Part shown: positions 8,035 to 17,011 of the stretch, one piece after another
Layout of the letters: every line of letters begins with the position of its first letter
How positions within the stretch are numbered: the stretch's first letter is position 1
Source: Planctomycetota bacterium
GTDB taxonomy: Bacteria > Planctomycetota > Phycisphaerae > UBA1845 > UTPLA1
Reading direction: 5' to 3'
Assembly: GCA_015654675.1 (NCBI GenBank)
Contig: JAATGM010000059.1
Coordinates: 124,001 to 188,000, forward strand
Length of the DNA: 64,000 nucleotides
Notes under the pieces: generated by a model
The model's database searches: none
What the model was told of the DNA's origin: nothing
What the model saw: the letters and a program-made list of their open reading frames with translations, nothing else
Position numbers and translations under genes: made by a program

Positions 8035-9060
8035 ATGATCCGATCACTGTTTTTCTGGTTGTTCTCCGCAGCGTGCTGTCTTTCCGTCGCCTCCGGTCAG
8101 GTTTGGGCCGAGGGCGACGCGCCTTTGGACTCGCAGCCGGTAGTCATTCGGGCCGGCTGCCTCGCCCCCGGACTCGTCGCGACGTTTGACGTCACAGGCG
8201 AGCACGGCATGGAGCACGAACCCGAACAGCGCAACATCGCCGGCAAGGCCGTCGCCGTCGCGTTCAAAGACGGCGAAGGCGTGCAGCTCATCACCCTTTT
8301 CAAACCCGATGCCGCCGAAAAAGTTCTCATCGGCTGCCCGTTCTCATTCTTCCATATCTCCAAGGCCGGCGAGCTGAGTCCCGAGGGCGAATTCCGCATC
8401 GCATACGTCTGCCGCCTGCTCAACAATATTCTCATTCCACGCAACATCCTGAAGACCGAAGAGCGGCTCACCGACCTGCTCCAGGAAGTCCCCGTCATCG
8501 ACTCGTCGATCGCGGCCAATCTCAAAGTCCAGACCGTGCCCGATCGCAATGGCGCCGGCTGGGTCCGCACCGAGGCACTCGCACGCAACAGCGATTCTAA
8601 AATGCTCCCGCCCGGCCGATCGCAACTGGTCGAATGGACGGCCAAGTTCGACGTAGACGCCCGCAACCTGCTGACGCTCGGCGAGGTCCGCTACAAACTT
8701 CGCGTCTCCGATCAGGGCAACTCCATCATTGTCGTCAGCACGCGCGTGACACGTACCAATCTCTCCGAACTCACGTCCCCGCAGCTCGCCGCAGTCGAAA
8801 CCGACGCCCCGATCCTCAAGAGCATCGCCCGCGACTGGGTCAACGACCGGGCTCGCGCCATGAAAAGCGTCAACTTCCTGATCGAAAAATCAAAAAACTC
8901 GCCTTTCACGGACTATTATCCCTGGTTGAAGAAGCAGCTCGAGGAAGACATTCGCAAGATGGGCGAACGCGACAAGTGGCGCGAGCCGCGCGGCGGCCGG
9001 CTGCCCCCGGGAGGCGTCCCGGCGACCAGGCCCGCCCCGGTCCCGATTCCGTCGCACTGA
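8035..9060 (+). CDS. Hypothetical secreted protein
   Basis: A 341-residue protein of unknown function. It begins with a clear signal peptide (SLFFWLFSAACCLSVASG, cleavage near residue 24-27), so the start at ATG 8035 is preferred over the upstream open frame. The mature part is soluble with no recognisable domain, and the tail is proline-rich. It lies 5 bp upstream of larE and is probably co-transcribed, although a functional link is not evident. Confidence 0.8.
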   Translation: MIRSLFFWLFSAACCLSVASGQVWAEGDAPLDSQPVVIRAGCLAPGLVATFDVTGEHGMEHEPEQRNIAGKAVAVAFKDGEGVQLITLFKPDAAEKVLIGCPFSFFHISKAGELSPEGEFRIAYVCRLLNNILIPRNILKTEERLTDLLQEVPVIDSSIAANLKVQTVPDRNGAGWVRTEALARNSDSKMLPPGRSQLVEWTAKFDVDARNLLTLGEVRYKLRVSDQGNSIIVVSTRVTRTNLSELTSPQLAAVETDAPILKSIARDWVNDRARAMKSVNFLIEKSKNSPFTDYYPWLKKQLEEDIRKMGERDKWREPRGGRLPPGGVPATRPAPVPIPSH

Positions 9061-9065
9061 TTCTT

Positions 9066-9917
9066 ATGAACGCAGCCCCAACCACGACCATCGACGCCAA
9101 GCTCGCCCGCATGCAGGAAATCCTGCGTGATCTAGGCACCGTGGCCGTTGCATTCTCAGGTGGGGTCGATTCAACCTTTGTCTTGAAAGCCGCCCTCGAT
9201 ACGCTCGGCCCCGAAAGAGTCGTCGCAGTCACCGGTCGCAGCGATAGCGTCGCCGCCGACGATTTTGACGATGCCCGTCGCCTCGCCACGCTGCTCAACG
9301 CTCGTCACATCATCATCGACACCAACGAATTCGCCGACCCCAACTATCTCGCCAACCCCGCCAATCGTTGCTACTTCTGTAAGACAGAGCTTTACACCCG
9401 GCTCGCCGACTTCATTGGCCCCAGCGGAATGAACGCCGTCGTCAATGGCGTTAACGCCGACGACCTCGGCGATTGGCGGCCCGGACTAAAAGCCGCCGAC
9501 GAACACCGCGTCCGCGCACCGGCCGCCGAAGCCGGCCTGACCAAACTCGAAATCCGCGAACTCTCCGCCCGCTGGGGCTTGCCGACGTCCGACAAACCGG
9601 CCAGCCCGTGCCTTTCAAGCCGCGTGCAATACGGCGAAAACATTACCCCTGAAAAACTTCGCATGATCGAGCGCGCCGAGCGATTCCTTCACGATCTTGG
9701 AATTCGTGAATGCCGCGTCCGACATCACAACAACCTCGCCCGCATCGAGATTCCCCCCAACCAGATCGAAGCCCTCATGCAACCCGAAACCCGCGCCAAA
9801 ATTGACGCCGCTTTCCGCGAATTCGGCTACGCCTACGTCGCCATGGACCTGCGCGGTTTCCGCTCCGGTAGCATGAACGAAGTCATCGCCTTCGGCCGCC
9901 GCCAGCCCGCTCTCTAA
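9066..9917 (+). CDS. larE: LarE-type ATP-dependent sacrificial sulfur transferase
   Basis: A 283-residue PP-loop ATPase. LarE adenylates and sulfurates pyridinium dicarboxylate mononucleotide in biosynthesis of the nickel-pincer cofactor of lactate racemase. The PP-loop is SGGVDS at 31-36. The sulfur-donor cysteine is Cys182 in PCLSSR, and there is an additional CYFC pair at 102-105 as in many family members. Start at ATG 9066, 5 bp after the upstream stop. LarA, LarB and LarC are not in the window, so this copy is an orphan and may sulfurate something else. Confidence 0.92.
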   Translation: MNAAPTTTIDAKLARMQEILRDLGTVAVAFSGGVDSTFVLKAALDTLGPERVVAVTGRSDSVAADDFDDARRLATLLNARHIIIDTNEFADPNYLANPANRCYFCKTELYTRLADFIGPSGMNAVVNGVNADDLGDWRPGLKAADEHRVRAPAAEAGLTKLEIRELSARWGLPTSDKPASPCLSSRVQYGENITPEKLRMIERAERFLHDLGIRECRVRHHNNLARIEIPPNQIEALMQPETRAKIDAAFREFGYAYVAMDLRGFRSGSMNEVIAFGRRQPAL

Positions 9918-9918
9918 T

Positions 9919-10974
9919 TTACCGGCTGCCCCCGACCGCGTTTGCGATCGCCAATCCCGCCCGCTGCTGCTGCGCCCAGTTTCGCAATTGCCCATCCAGT
10001 TTCGAATCGCCCAGGGCCGCCTCGTACCACGTTCGCGCGTGCTCGGGGTCGCCTGTCCGGCGATAGAGTTCGCCAAGCAGATACTTCGCCGCCCCCTCAT
10101 TCTCCGGCCTCACTTCATGCCGAGATACTGCCAGTTCAAAATGCTCCCTCGCAGCAAAAAGCAGCCGGCGCTCCTCTGCGATCGATGCCTCCATTTTCGC
10201 AATCGCCCCCGGCAGCGGTTCCGCCAGCACTATCCCCTTAAGACCACCTAACAAATGCCCCGACTGCTCATTTTCGCCATGCCGCCGCAGCACCAGTGCA
10301 AGCACGAGCCGCACGTACGGGTCCAGCGCGGCGTCAAACGAACCCTCCATCCAATCGGCCGTAAGCAGATTCACGGCCTCCAGCTCGCGATCGCCCTGAT
10401 TTACGCCCGCCTGCGCCGCCGGCAATCTCGGTTCAATCTCGCGCATCGCCATCATTAGCGCCGACGTCGGCGGAAGGTACGAGCCGTCTTCGCGTACCAC
10501 CCAGGCCCAGCGCAGGTACACCCACGCCCGCGCCTCCTCTGAGCAATTTCGCCAGTCAAATACCTGCGCCGCCAGTGCATACCGTGTCGCCGCCGGAATC
10601 TCGTCCGGCTTCATCGTCGTCGAAATCGCCGTCGCCGGCCGCAGCTTCGGACTCTTGAGAATCTTGTTCCGCAGCGCGGCATCAACCCGCCCCTTGCTTT
10701 GAAAGTCGTCCAGATAGCCGCTGAAATAGCACTTGGGACAGGTTGAAATCAGGTAGTAGATCGATTGCGGCCCCAGGGCTCGCGCAAACAAATCCCGAGT
10801 AACGCCACCCCGCGTGTCCTGACCGTCATAAACCAGCGTCTCGAAGGCGTGATCGCACACCGGGCAAACTACGCTCAAGGTCGAAAGCCCGACGCCCGAG
10901 GCCGTCCCGCAAACGGCTCCCCACAACCCCGCCACAACCCACAACAGCTCAACTCGCCTCGCGCCGCATAACAC
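9919..10974 (-). CDS. DUF2225-like protein with two CxxC pairs and TPR-like tail
   Basis: A 351-residue protein. After an N-terminal hydrophobic leader (about residues 10-30) come CPVC and, about 50 residues later, CPKC with an intervening SIYYLISTCPKCYFSGY stretch, the pattern of DUF2225 metal-binding proteins. The C-terminal third has a TPR-like repeat ending in RRTGDPEHARTWYEAAL. The start is GTG 10974 with AGGAT about 8 nt upstream. Zinc binding is likely from the paired cysteines; the biological role is unknown. It is convergent with larE, whose stop is 1 bp away. Confidence 0.82.
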   Translation of the reverse strand: MLCGARRVELLWVVAGLWGAVCGTASGVGLSTLSVVCPVCDHAFETLVYDGQDTRGGVTRDLFARALGPQSIYYLISTCPKCYFSGYLDDFQSKGRVDAALRNKILKSPKLRPATAISTTMKPDEIPAATRYALAAQVFDWRNCSEEARAWVYLRWAWVVREDGSYLPPTSALMMAMREIEPRLPAAQAGVNQGDRELEAVNLLTADWMEGSFDAALDPYVRLVLALVLRRHGENEQSGHLLGGLKGIVLAEPLPGAIAKMEASIAEERRLLFAAREHFELAVSRHEVRPENEGAAKYLLGELYRRTGDPEHARTWYEAALGDSKLDGQLRNWAQQQRAGLAIANAVGGSR

Positions 10975-11108
10975 GGTCGCATCCTAACCAGCGCCCGACC
11001 GATAGAACAGCTACGAAGATTTGGCGTGAAACTGCCCGCGGGATACGATGTATGGACTAAGCGCACCCTGATGGCGGGCCCCACGCCGGTAACTGCGGGT
11101 AATTCCTG

Positions 11109-13814
11109 ATGCCGTCAAACCGATTGGCTTCGGTCACCCTCCTCGCTCCCCTCCTCATCGCGCCGACCCTCTGCGCCCAATCCGAGCCGCCCGTCTCGAT
11201 CGATCTGTCCCCCGCGATATTCGAGCCCCTCGTCTTCTCGCAAATCATGGACGAAGGCAGCGTACTTCAGCCGCGCGAGGGCAGTCGCTTCGTTGCGATC
11301 CCATTCCGCTACGCAACCGACACCACCTACGATCTCCGCCGCACATCTTTCGATATCCACCCGATGCCTCCCGCGCCGGTCAAGTTCATCGGATTCCGTG
11401 CCATGATCTGGAACGACGGTCGCGCCGAATTCTCCCGTCGCGCCAACGATCCGCTCTATGAGCGACTTCAGGTCACACAGGCCGAGCTCGGCGCTCCGGC
11501 TTCCGTCGTTGGAATTAACCAGACACGCCCGGTCGCGCAGCAGCGTACCCCCAATACCAAGAACCGACTCGCCCGCTCGGGATGGGCCGCCGTCATTTTC
11601 GAATTGCCCGGCAATGTAGACAACTTCACAATCGCCGCGGCCGGTGCACCCGCTCAGGAAGTCCGCGTCTCGCTTCTCGAATTCGCCAGCAAGTGCCGGG
11701 AGGGCGCCAAGGGCCCCAATTCTCCCGAACTCGCCCGCTGGATTCGGGCCATCGGCTCAAACTCGCCGGCCACTGTCCGCCTCGGCATCCAGTGCCTCAC
11801 GACCCTGCGCCAGGACGTGAGCCAGAATGATTACGCCCGCTGGGCCGTCCCCGTGGATGCCGCCATCATCGATGCCATCGCCCAGCTCGAAACGGAGGCC
11901 CGCCGCGACGCCTGGGCCGGCCTCGTCCGCTTCGGTCCAATGCCTCCCGAATCGCGAGACGCGATCAATGCCTCCGACCCGCACGTACAACTTAACTTGG
12001 TTGAAGCCATTCGCGGAGAGTTTACGGAACCATCCCCCGGCTCTTACGCGCGTACCAACGCCCTCGCCGCCCTTGCCGCAATTCTTCGCTCCAGCGACAG
12101 CGACGTCGGCCGCGCCGCCGTTGACCTGTTCGCCTCCGGCGCGCCGGACGAGGCCTTCGATTGCCTCATTACCGCGTCACCGACGGTCCGCACCATTGCG
12201 CTCGAAAAATGTAAAACACTCGACGATGCCTCGGTACGCCGCCGCATGGTCCACGCCCTGGCCGTGCAAGCCGGCCCCAACGACGCCGCCGCCCTCGGCG
12301 AGTTGATCAAGCGCGACCGAATCATCGTCGCCGATCCAAATGATCCGATCCTCATCCGCCTGCGCGATGCCGAATCCGACAAATCTCGTCAGAGTCTGAT
12401 TTCGATGCTGAATGGCATCTCCCTCGTTCCGGTCCTCCGCAGTCCCACCCTGGCTTCAATTTTTGACGACCTCAGCGATGACGACGCTCCCGAGCTGCTC
12501 CGGCGCAGTGTCGCCGAACTCGCCTCCGATCAGGTCCGTCTGCGCTCTGCCGCCGCCCGAACGGGCGAATTCCCGATGCGCTACCCGCCCCAATTTCGCG
12601 ATCCGGTTCGCACGGTGCTCCATCGAACGACGCTGCGCGGCCCCGATGAACTTCGCGTTGAATCGGTCGCCGCCATGCTCAGGGAAGGAAACGCCCTCGA
12701 CGCCTTTGAAGACATCCGCGCTGCCTTCTCCGGAAAGTCCTCCGACCGATTGGCATTCATCCAGGCCCTGGCCGCCCGGCCCAACATCGAGCGCATCGAC
12801 GCCGTGTTCGCCCTTCTCATGCGAATTCTCAGTCTCGCCGACCCGGACTCCGCCCTTCCCGTTCTCCAGACGCTCGACCGCCTCGCCCGCCAGCGCGGCG
12901 AGCGCGAGGCCGTCAGCGTAAATCTCGCCGCCAAAGCCGGCCTTTCCTGGGAAAGTCTTGCCGATTTCAGTCTCTCCCCCGACCCCAAGCTTGCCGCCCT
13001 TGCCTCCAAATGGATCTTTCGCCTTGCCCACCTCTCGCCGCAAGACCGCCGGCAATTCCTCGCCGCGTCCGATCGCGATGCCCGCGCCGTCCGTCTGAAC
13101 AGCGCGTCCACTCGCCTCGCCCGAATCGTCGCCGGGAACTACGACCTCGTCTTCATCGTCGAACTGGCATGGCCGGTCCCGACATCCGGCCCGCAAAGTG
13201 TCGCGGCATGGCTCCCGCCGCAGCGCCTCACTCTGTCAGGCGGCGTCGTTGAAATGAAAACCCGCGATGCCGGCCGCGACATTCAACTCTACGTGAACGA
13301 CAAGCTCCGCGGATTCGGAACCGCCCAGGTCGGCTCCGCCGGCATGCAGGCCCCAGAAAACTGGTTGCCCCATCTCGAACCGGCCGACGAAAACTCGCTC
13401 CTCGCCGGCCTTTCGATCCCGGGTGCATCCTCGCCCCCGCTAGTCATGGCCTCTGGCGACGTCGATTCATCATCCCGCCCCGGCACCCTCAAGATGGAAA
13501 TCACGGACCTGTTACGACAGGCAATCACTTCGGACCCCGCCGCTGCCTCCCTTGCCCAATCCGTAGACCAGGTCATCCCCGCCAACCTCAGCATTACGCT
13601 CCGCTACGCCGGAATGGGCTCCTACATCGGCATCGCCGCGCGGCGCAGCATCAATACGCCGCCGCCTTCGCCGTCGGCCCCACCCGTCTTGATCAATTAT
13701 GCAGTTTTGCTCGAACGAAGTGACGCGTCCGACAGCCCGCCCGCTTCAGCCGACCTCACCCATCGCGCCGCCGCTACCGTCAGTCCACAATATCCAGCGT
13801 CGAATCCCCGATGA
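11109..13814 (+). CDS. Large secreted protein with HEAT-like middle region
   Basis: A 901-residue protein of unknown function. It starts with a signal peptide (LASVTLLAPLLIAPTLCAQ). The first ~190 residues are beta-rich; residues about 200-650 are alpha-helical repeats that resemble HEAT/ARM units (VRLGIQCLTTLRQ, TNALAALAAILRSSDSDVGR, and similar); residues about 680-860 return to a beta-rich segment. The last 35 bp overlap the end of the convergent L,D-transpeptidase gene. No catalytic residues stand out; a scaffold role is a guess. Confidence 0.8.
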   Translation: MPSNRLASVTLLAPLLIAPTLCAQSEPPVSIDLSPAIFEPLVFSQIMDEGSVLQPREGSRFVAIPFRYATDTTYDLRRTSFDIHPMPPAPVKFIGFRAMIWNDGRAEFSRRANDPLYERLQVTQAELGAPASVVGINQTRPVAQQRTPNTKNRLARSGWAAVIFELPGNVDNFTIAAAGAPAQEVRVSLLEFASKCREGAKGPNSPELARWIRAIGSNSPATVRLGIQCLTTLRQDVSQNDYARWAVPVDAAIIDAIAQLETEARRDAWAGLVRFGPMPPESRDAINASDPHVQLNLVEAIRGEFTEPSPGSYARTNALAALAAILRSSDSDVGRAAVDLFASGAPDEAFDCLITASPTVRTIALEKCKTLDDASVRRRMVHALAVQAGPNDAAALGELIKRDRIIVADPNDPILIRLRDAESDKSRQSLISMLNGISLVPVLRSPTLASIFDDLSDDDAPELLRRSVAELASDQVRLRSAAARTGEFPMRYPPQFRDPVRTVLHRTTLRGPDELRVESVAAMLREGNALDAFEDIRAAFSGKSSDRLAFIQALAARPNIERIDAVFALLMRILSLADPDSALPVLQTLDRLARQRGEREAVSVNLAAKAGLSWESLADFSLSPDPKLAALASKWIFRLAHLSPQDRRQFLAASDRDARAVRLNSASTRLARIVAGNYDLVFIVELAWPVPTSGPQSVAAWLPPQRLTLSGGVVEMKTRDAGRDIQLYVNDKLRGFGTAQVGSAGMQAPENWLPHLEPADENSLLAGLSIPGASSPPLVMASGDVDSSSRPGTLKMEITDLLRQAITSDPAAASLAQSVDQVIPANLSITLRYAGMGSYIGIAARRSINTPPPSPSAPPVLINYAVLLERSDASDSPPASADLTHRAAATVSPQYPASNPR

Positions 13815-14799
13815 CAAACAGGCGGAATACCGCCTCAATGTCTTCCGGCGCGAGCCGCACGCACCCCAGCGACATCTGCCGTCCGATGCTCGACGGATCG
13901 ATCGTCCCGTGTACGCCAAAGCCCCGCTTCCCGACCGCGTCTCCCTCGACCCCCTCCAATCCGATCCAGTAATCCCCGATCGGATTATCCGGCGCATCCG
14001 GATGGTAATACTCATTGGTCCGCGGATCGGTCCAACCCGGATTGGCCAGTTTGTCGCGCACCAGCCACTTGCCCGTCGGCGTGCTTCCATTCGTCCCCAG
14101 GCCGACGCGGAAGCTCCGTACCGTCACGCCATCCAGCAAAATGTCCAGTCGGAAATCCTGCTTGAACACCCGGCCGCAAAACGGCCCATGCACAACCTTG
14201 AGCGGTGTCCCGACCGCCAGCCGGTCTTTGTTCGTCAGCTCGTTGACCCGCGCGATCAGGTCCGGCGTGATCTTGAACCGCTTCGCAATCACCGCCAGCG
14301 TGTCGCCCTTGCTCACAATGTAATGTTCCGCCAGCCCGTCTCCCGGAAGCACCAACTGCGAAAAAATGGCCGTGTCCGCCAGTTTGCTCAACTCGCCCCG
14401 CACGCTCTCGCGCATCTCGGCCGGCAATCCCGCGTTCAGCGCATCCGCAAAAATACGCCGGGCCGTCAACGCATCGCCGCGCGACAGCGCATCTCGCGCC
14501 GTCTGCAATCCGCTGAGTTCCGCCTTCTCGCTCGACTCACGCCGCGGATTCAGCGCCGTCAGCGCCACTTCTGCTCGCGCGAGCTCTACCTTCGGAACAA
14601 TCGATGCCGCCGGAGCCGCCTCTTCCGGCTTTTCAATGGCGTGCGGCGAAGCCACCAGACCCGCTGGCTGCGCAACCCCCTTGGCCGATGTCGCCCGCTG
14701 GTGCTGTCGGATGTAGATGACGCTCAGCGCGACTGCGAGGCCGCACAGAAACCAGACCACCCGAATTGTTGAAGACGATGATCGCTGCCACAGCGCCAT
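13780..14799 (-). CDS. LysM-containing L,D-transpeptidase (YkuD domain)
   Basis: A 339-residue envelope enzyme that would form or edit 3-3 peptidoglycan cross-links or attach proteins to peptidoglycan. A signal anchor spans about residues 13-32. A LysM repeat follows (HYIVSKGDTLAVIAKRFKIT). The C-terminal YkuD domain has the catalytic signature GVHGT...SLGCVRL with the Cys nucleophile. The start is ATG 14799 because AGGGAGGT sits 7 nt upstream; a GTG at 14829 is less likely. Its 3' end overlaps the convergent gene by 35 bp. Confidence 0.94.
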   Translation of the reverse strand: MALWQRSSSSTIRVVWFLCGLAVALSVIYIRQHQRATSAKGVAQPAGLVASPHAIEKPEEAAPAASIVPKVELARAEVALTALNPRRESSEKAELSGLQTARDALSRGDALTARRIFADALNAGLPAEMRESVRGELSKLADTAIFSQLVLPGDGLAEHYIVSKGDTLAVIAKRFKITPDLIARVNELTNKDRLAVGTPLKVVHGPFCGRVFKQDFRLDILLDGVTVRSFRVGLGTNGSTPTGKWLVRDKLANPGWTDPRTNEYYHPDAPDNPIGDYWIGLEGVEGDAVGKRGFGVHGTIDPSSIGRQMSLGCVRLAPEDIEAVFRLFVIGDSTLDIVD

Positions 14800-14849
14800 C
14801 GGATACCTCCCTGCAAACTGGCCACGCACGACCTATCCACCCGGCCGCG

Positions 14850-14866
14850 GCGTTCCAACGGAACGC
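14850..14866. repeat. Short perfect hairpin in the leader of the L,D-transpeptidase gene
   Basis: GCGTTCC-AAC-GGAACGC, a perfect 7-bp stem with a 3-nt loop, lies 51 nt before the transpeptidase start and after the stop of the cyclo-ligase gene. No T-tract follows on either strand, so it is not a canonical terminator; it may be an operator or a processing/stability hairpin. Confidence 0.45.
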
Positions 14867-14929
14867 GATAACTTAACAACCCGCCGAAAGATGGCAACGA
14901 AAAACCGCTCGGCAAACCGGCCGCCGCGA

Positions 14930-15490
14930 CTAAAACCGCACTACCCGCTGGTCAGTCACCAGCATCTTCATCCGCACGTCGTTCGGGTCGGCCGCGATCG
15001 CGGGAACCACCTGCTCCTCAAGCGCCAGTCCGCACGGAATTCCGCGAAACTCGCGCCGTCCGAGAAACCGGTCATAGAATCCGCGCCCGCGCCCCAGGCG
15101 CGTCCCGGTCGGGTCAAACCCGAGTCCCGGCACGACCACCAGCTCGATATCCGAAATCGGTGCCGGCTCTCCGCGGATCGGTTCCCGAATTCCCATGGCG
15201 CTGTTGGCCACGTCGTCCTCGAGCGACCGAATCTCGATCGGGATCATCTGCTTGCTTTCCCACATGACCTGCGGCGCGACCACCCGCTTTCCATCCTGCC
15301 ACGCCCGCACCACGATCGGCGTCGTGTCCACCTCCCGCGGCAGCGACAGATAGACCATCAACGTCTCGCAGCGCTGATATTCGGCCTGCGCAAACAGCAA
15401 CCCCGCCGCCCGCGCGGAGCGTTTCACGAGTTCGTCACTCGGGATGGCGGCCATTACCGCCCGCAGTTGGTTTCGAAGCTCAGTCTTCAA
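14930..15490 (-). CDS. 5-formyltetrahydrofolate cyclo-ligase
   Basis: A 186-residue cytoplasmic enzyme that converts 5-formyl-THF to 5,10-methenyl-THF with ATP. The C-terminal signature GRGRGFYDRFL is the family's folate/ATP site, preceded by VVVPGLGFDPTGTRLG. Length is typical (180-200). The only start giving the usual N-terminus (KTELRNQLRAVMAAI) is TTG 15490, with AAAGG about 7 nt upstream; I see no ATG that would give a full-length protein. It is followed at 131 bp by the L,D-transpeptidase gene. Confidence 0.93.
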   Translation of the reverse strand: MKTELRNQLRAVMAAIPSDELVKRSARAAGLLFAQAEYQRCETLMVYLSLPREVDTTPIVVRAWQDGKRVVAPQVMWESKQMIPIEIRSLEDDVANSAMGIREPIRGEPAPISDIELVVVPGLGFDPTGTRLGRGRGFYDRFLGRREFRGIPCGLALEEQVVPAIAADPNDVRMKMLVTDQRVVRF

Positions 15491-15625
15491 ATAAACCTTT
15501 GCCGACGATTCCTAAGTTAATCCCCGTCCGCGCAACCGACAAGCTCGCCTCGCCCTCTGAAAAATCGACCCGCCCGCCCGCCGCACTTGAGTGTTCTCGC
15601 GCCAACACCCATCATACCCGACCAT

Positions 15626-17002
15626 ATGAACGTCTGGCCCCTTCGCCTCACCGCTTTCGTGCTCCTCGTGCTCATCGCTCCCCCGGCCCGCGCCGACGAC
15701 GCCCTCGTCCCGGAAAACGTCCGCGCCGCACGCGATCGCGTCTTCCCCGCCGTCGTCCGCATCGACGTCCACAGCCGCGCCTACAGCGAAGGCGAGCAGG
15801 AAATCATCCGCGGCACCGGCTCCGGCGTCATCATCGACCCCCGCGGCTATATCCTGACCAACTACCACGTGGCCGGCAAAGCCGAAAAGCTCATCGTCAC
15901 CCTCGTGAACAAAGAGCGTGTCCGCGCCCGGCTTATTGGTGCCGACCATTGGACCGATCTCGCCGTCATCCGCGTCGACCCCGACGACCTGAAGCGCAAG
16001 GGCGTCACACCGCTGGCCGCCCCCCTCGGCGACTCAGCCAAAGTCGTCATCGGCGAGCCGGTCCTCGCCATGGGCACCCCCTTCGGCCTCTCGCGCACCA
16101 TGACCTCCGGAATCATCACCAACAACGACCGTTACTTCGCCGGTGAATCCTCCGACGGCTACGAAACCGGCGAGTTCAACAACTGGCTCCAGACCGACGC
16201 TCCGATTAACCCCGGAAATTCCGGCGGCCCGCTCGTCAACATGCGTGGCGAAGTCATCGGAATCAACACCCGCGCCGTCACGCTCGCCGAGGGCCTCGGC
16301 TTCGCCGTTCCGATCGACGTGGCAAAGTCAGTCGTGCAGCGCCTCCTCAAGGACCACCACGTCATCCGCAGCTACATCGGTCTCCGCTTTCGCGAGCTGC
16401 AGGACCTCGAAACCCACTTCGGACTCCTGGCCAACACCGGCGTCCTCATAGAATCCGTCGATCCGCGCTCCCCGGCCCAGCTCGCCGGCGTCCACGCCGA
16501 AGACGTGCTCCTGAGCATCGACGGCGTCCGGGTCTCAGCCCGCTTCCCGGAAGAACTCCCCGCCGTCCGGCGACTGATCGCCGAGCGTCCCGTCGGTTCC
16601 GAGGTCAAGCTCGCCATCCAGCGCGCCGGCAAACCCATTGAGATAACCGTCAAGACCATCCAGCTCGAAGGCGAAATCGCCGACGACGAACGCGAGTTTC
16701 CCGATTGGGGTATCACCGCCCGCTCAATCACGGCCGTCTACGCCGCCCGCGAACAGCTCCCCGACCGAAAAGGCGTCCTCGTCACGGGTGTAAAGTCCGC
16801 GTCACCCGCCCAGCGCGCCGGCCTCCAGATCGGCGACATCGTCCGAACCGTCGATCAATGCGACGTCGCTGACCTCGGCGCGCTCCGCAAGCTCTACGAC
16901 GAAAGACGTACCCGCGCAAAACCAAAGGTCCTAATCGAGGTCCTCCGCGGCATGACCTACCAGATTCTCGTCCTGAAAACGACCGAAAAGCCCCCGAAAT
17001 AG
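15626..17002 (+). CDS. HtrA/DegP-type periplasmic serine protease with two PDZ domains
   Basis: A 458-residue exported protease for envelope protein quality control. Signal peptide residues 1-23. The trypsin-like domain has the triad His81 (TNYHVAG), Asp111 (HWTDLAVI) and Ser199 (NPGNSGGPL). Two PDZ domains follow, opening at GVLIESVDPRSPAQLAGV and GVLVTGVKSASPAQRAGL. The start is ATG 15626; a TTG 39 nt upstream would extend the signal peptide without benefit. An identifiable stress promoter was not found. Confidence 0.95.
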   Translation: MNVWPLRLTAFVLLVLIAPPARADDALVPENVRAARDRVFPAVVRIDVHSRAYSEGEQEIIRGTGSGVIIDPRGYILTNYHVAGKAEKLIVTLVNKERVRARLIGADHWTDLAVIRVDPDDLKRKGVTPLAAPLGDSAKVVIGEPVLAMGTPFGLSRTMTSGIITNNDRYFAGESSDGYETGEFNNWLQTDAPINPGNSGGPLVNMRGEVIGINTRAVTLAEGLGFAVPIDVAKSVVQRLLKDHHVIRSYIGLRFRELQDLETHFGLLANTGVLIESVDPRSPAQLAGVHAEDVLLSIDGVRVSARFPEELPAVRRLIAERPVGSEVKLAIQRAGKPIEITVKTIQLEGEIADDEREFPDWGITARSITAVYAAREQLPDRKGVLVTGVKSASPAQRAGLQIGDIVRTVDQCDVADLGALRKLYDERRTRAKPKVLIEVLRGMTYQILVLKTTEKPPK

Positions 17003-17011
17003 CCGCCCCGA

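Noticed and set aside
8035-8036. Minus-strand start at ATG 8036 for the membrane protein
   Set aside because: The codon interlocks with the start of the divergent secreted protein and the added residues lack signal or membrane character; ATG 7955 is better.
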